A stretch of DNA of 64,000 nt from Heligmosomoides polygyrus polygyrus (lineage: Eukaryota > Nematoda > Chromadorea > Rhabditida > Heligmosomidae): contig OX377204.1 of the NCBI GenBank assembly GCA_947396885.1, forward strand, positions 42,891,139 to 42,955,138. The letters run 5' to 3'. The position numbers were made by a program, and so were the translations under genes. The notes below the pieces were generated by a model. That model saw nothing but the letters and a program-made list of their open reading frames with translations, searched no databases and was not told the DNA's origin. Within the stretch, counting starts at the first letter, position 1; the number at the start of each line of letters is the position of its first letter. Below, in pieces: positions 63,266 through 64,000 of this stretch.

Positions 63266-64000
63266 ATGTTAGTAAGGCTGTCTCATACTCCGGACTACAT
63301 ACTCCGGACTTCATTCCTCTAACATTGTTAAGAAGATTCTTCCTTATATCGGATATCCATTAGAATACATTTTGAACTCTAACTACATTAAAGGGGAGGT
63401 ACCGGCCCGCTGGAAGCATGGTATTATTTTCCCTATACCCAAAAAAAGGGCGCATGTAGCGCTGTCGGAGGAGGCGCCGACCGTCGCCTGCACCCGATAC
63501 CAGGTTCCTGGTTCGGATTTCCCGTCCAGGCTAACCAAGCCTTCCATCCCTCCGGGGTCGGTGAGTTGGTAAAAGACGTGTCTGGGAAGGATAAAGCGCT
63601 GACTTGATCATCGGTTGGCCACCGCAAGTCATTGTATGGCCAAATACGCATTCATTTCGCCTCCACGACATCCAGTAGAAGTAGAATGCGCTGGCTCATC
63701 CCAAAAAGGGATTGAGTAACGCCGTCCTTTATCCTTTATCCTTTATCTTTTTATACCCAAAAAAGGATAAAGGATAAAGCTCCTCGTGAGGACCCCGAGA
63801 ATTACAAGCCGATGAGCATTACCTCAATTTTTGCGAGCTTTTTTGAGAAAATCATGAAGAAGATGATTTTAAACCATCTAGAGGATCATAATAATATCCC
63901 GAAGGAACGGCATGGTTTTAGAAATTCCGCAGGACGGAGTCCTTTCACTTCTTTGCTCCTGATATACACGTATGAGATACCTGAGCTGGTCTCTGCCTGC
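63266..64000 (+). pseudogene. Related LINE reverse transcriptase fragment (plus), split by a SINE
   Basis: Before the SINE it reads HTPDFIPLTLLRRFFLISD, then VPARWKHGIIFPIPKK. After it, DPENYKPMSITSIFASFFEK, NNIPKERHGFRNSAGRSPFT, then a direct jump to LIYTYEIPELVSAC, which in the minus copy lies well downstream, so the palm centre is deleted. It continues off the right edge. Confidence 0.78.
63450..63751 (+). mobile_element. S1 SINE inside the plus-strand LINE
   Basis: The complete S1 unit (CGCATGTAGCGCTGTCGG to repeated CTTTATC) is flanked by TATACCCAAAAAA(A)GG (63434-63449, 63752-63766), which differs only in A-run length. This proves insertion into the LINE after that copy was in place. 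Confidence 0.88.

Overview
This window looks like nuclear DNA of a parasitic clade V nematode, most likely a hookworm (Ancylostoma-like). The evidence is short to medium introns with TTTCAG-type acceptors, a haemoglobinase-type cathepsin B gene with a predicted gut promoter, a nematode CYP4-clan P450, and a dense load of RTE, Penelope, mariner, hAT-like and MITE elements. The species is inferred from remembered family resemblance. No search was run.

Two host genes can be assembled exon by exon. (1) A complete 12-exon cathepsin B-like cysteine protease lies on the minus strand, 17219-20199 (348 codons, all splice phases consistent). Three GATA sites sit 53-86 bases upstream of its ATG. (2) A clan-4 cytochrome P450 lies on the plus strand, with ten phase-consistent exons from 31944 to 59927 (414 residues). 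The haem-binding C-terminus is not in the window. Its four large introns hold most of the mobile DNA in the right half. Weaker host candidates are a possible membrane-protein gene at 10770-11809, a 63-codon ORF at 15646-15837 and a plus-strand exon near 16370.

Layout. 1-2421: RTE retrotransposon copy A, minus, running off the left edge, with a nested 308-bp MITE. 2438-3970: large palindrome, with related repeats to about 5100. 4255-4530: tRNA-like SINE. 5419-6370: Penelope-like element with a GIY-YIG domain. 6489-7690: hairpin and diverged tandem units. 7962-8312: LINE end. 8400-9140: spaced repeat units. 9575-10315: mariner relic. 12160-15408: RTE copy B with a 16-bp target-site duplication and another nested MITE. 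17219-20199: cathepsin B. 22220-25287: two mariners. 25615-29462: hAT-like element with a second one nested inside, each with a perfect 8-bp duplication. 30349-31508: truncated MITE and a hairpin. 31944-59927: P450 gene. Its introns contain RTE family 2 (32372-35047), an inverted SINE (36432-36699), a Penelope fragment, nested foldbacks (39759-42846), RTE copy C split by another element (45770-51656), a Tc1/mariner element (52031-52956), a 200-base assembly gap (54794-54993), RTE family 3 (about 56380-58243) and a 1007-bp MITE (58414-59420). 61483-62397: mariner-like element. 62640-64000: two head-to-head LINE fragments, one split by a SINE.

The most notable pattern is that three RTE copies share one internal deletion that removes most of the endonuclease domain but leaves the reverse transcriptase. 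Two of these copies are bounded by different target-site duplications, so a deleted form appears to have kept transposing. Nested insertions with intact duplications allow a relative insertion chronology to be read directly from the sequence.
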